From Candidatus Binatus sp. (GTDB lineage: Bacteria; Desulfobacterota; Binatia; Binatales; Binataceae), in NCBI RefSeq assembly GCF_030646925.1, contig NZ_JAUSKL010000078.1, positions 1 to 64,000 of the forward strand: 64,000 nucleotides of DNA, read 5' to 3'. The notes under the pieces were generated by a model. The model was not told the DNA's origin. It did not search any database and was given only the letters and a program-made list of their open reading frames with translations. The stretch's first letter is position 1, and the number at the start of each line of letters is the position of its first letter. Shown here one piece after another: positions 63,927 through 64,000 of this stretch. Made by a program: the position numbers and the translations under genes.

Positions 63927-64000
63927 CGGCTCGCTCTCCGTTCACGCTTTGAAAAATTCGTCACTCCGAGCTTGAAGGCTGATTCGAGCTTGAGTCCAAG

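Overview
The window is GC-rich bacterial chromosome, densely packed with genes on both strands. It carries housekeeping genes (serS, gatCAB, leuS, serA, purA, purE), an outer-membrane/envelope gene set (Pqi/MCE system, Omp85-type barrel, lipid A aminoarabinose genes) and several luciferase-like (LLM) oxidoreductases with acetoacetate decarboxylase, amidohydrolase and crotonase relatives. This mix fits a Gram-negative, probably soil or environmental bacterium of the former deltaproteobacterial / Desulfobacterota / Binatota type. That placement is inference from gene content only. No phage, transposase, integrase or CRISPR array was seen.

Layout. 1-5.8 kb: end of a secreted protein gene, a PPK2-MFS pair, an isolated TadE/G-like protein gene with a sigma-54-type promoter, and a sigma-54 activator gene beside it. 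5.9-6.75 kb: a prepilin-like gene lying between an intact tRNA-Arg(ACG) and a second copy of a tRNA-Arg 3' end. 6.8-12.4 kb: pstC-pstA-pstB-phoU-phoB-phoR as one overlapping operon without pstS. 12.5-17.7 kb: serS-yraN opposite gatC-gatA-gatB. 17.7-28.3 kb: amidohydrolase, zinc alcohol dehydrogenase, an HTH-citrate synthase fusion, methyltransferase, desaturase, an LLM oxidoreductase, a CPA1 antiporter with a cyclic-nucleotide domain, and a second LLM oxidoreductase. 28.5-34.7 kb: split pqiA-pqiB-pqiC, a secreted unknown and an outer-membrane barrel. 35-44.6 kb: a ThDP enzyme with a strong terminator, a near-perfect parS site, small membrane proteins, hydrolase, Mut7-C protein, secreted unknown, O-methyltransferase, acetoacetate decarboxylase-like, a third LLM enzyme and DegV. 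44.7-54.7 kb: an AT-richer DUF3553-like gene, leuS, crotonase, GalT-like, class-V aminotransferase-serA (serine synthesis) with a possible attenuated leader, purA and an orphan HicB. 54.8-64 kb: a serine hydrolase, an arn (lipid A aminoarabinose) cluster with arnA split in two and no arnB, a RodZ-like protein, a secreted unknown and purE.

The most interesting unexplained signals are: a composite intergenic repeat found four times, always just after the stop codon of a plus-strand gene and in the same orientation, with compensatory base changes in its first hairpin; the tRNA-flanked prepilin gene; the parS site; and the two-hairpin leader before the serine genes.
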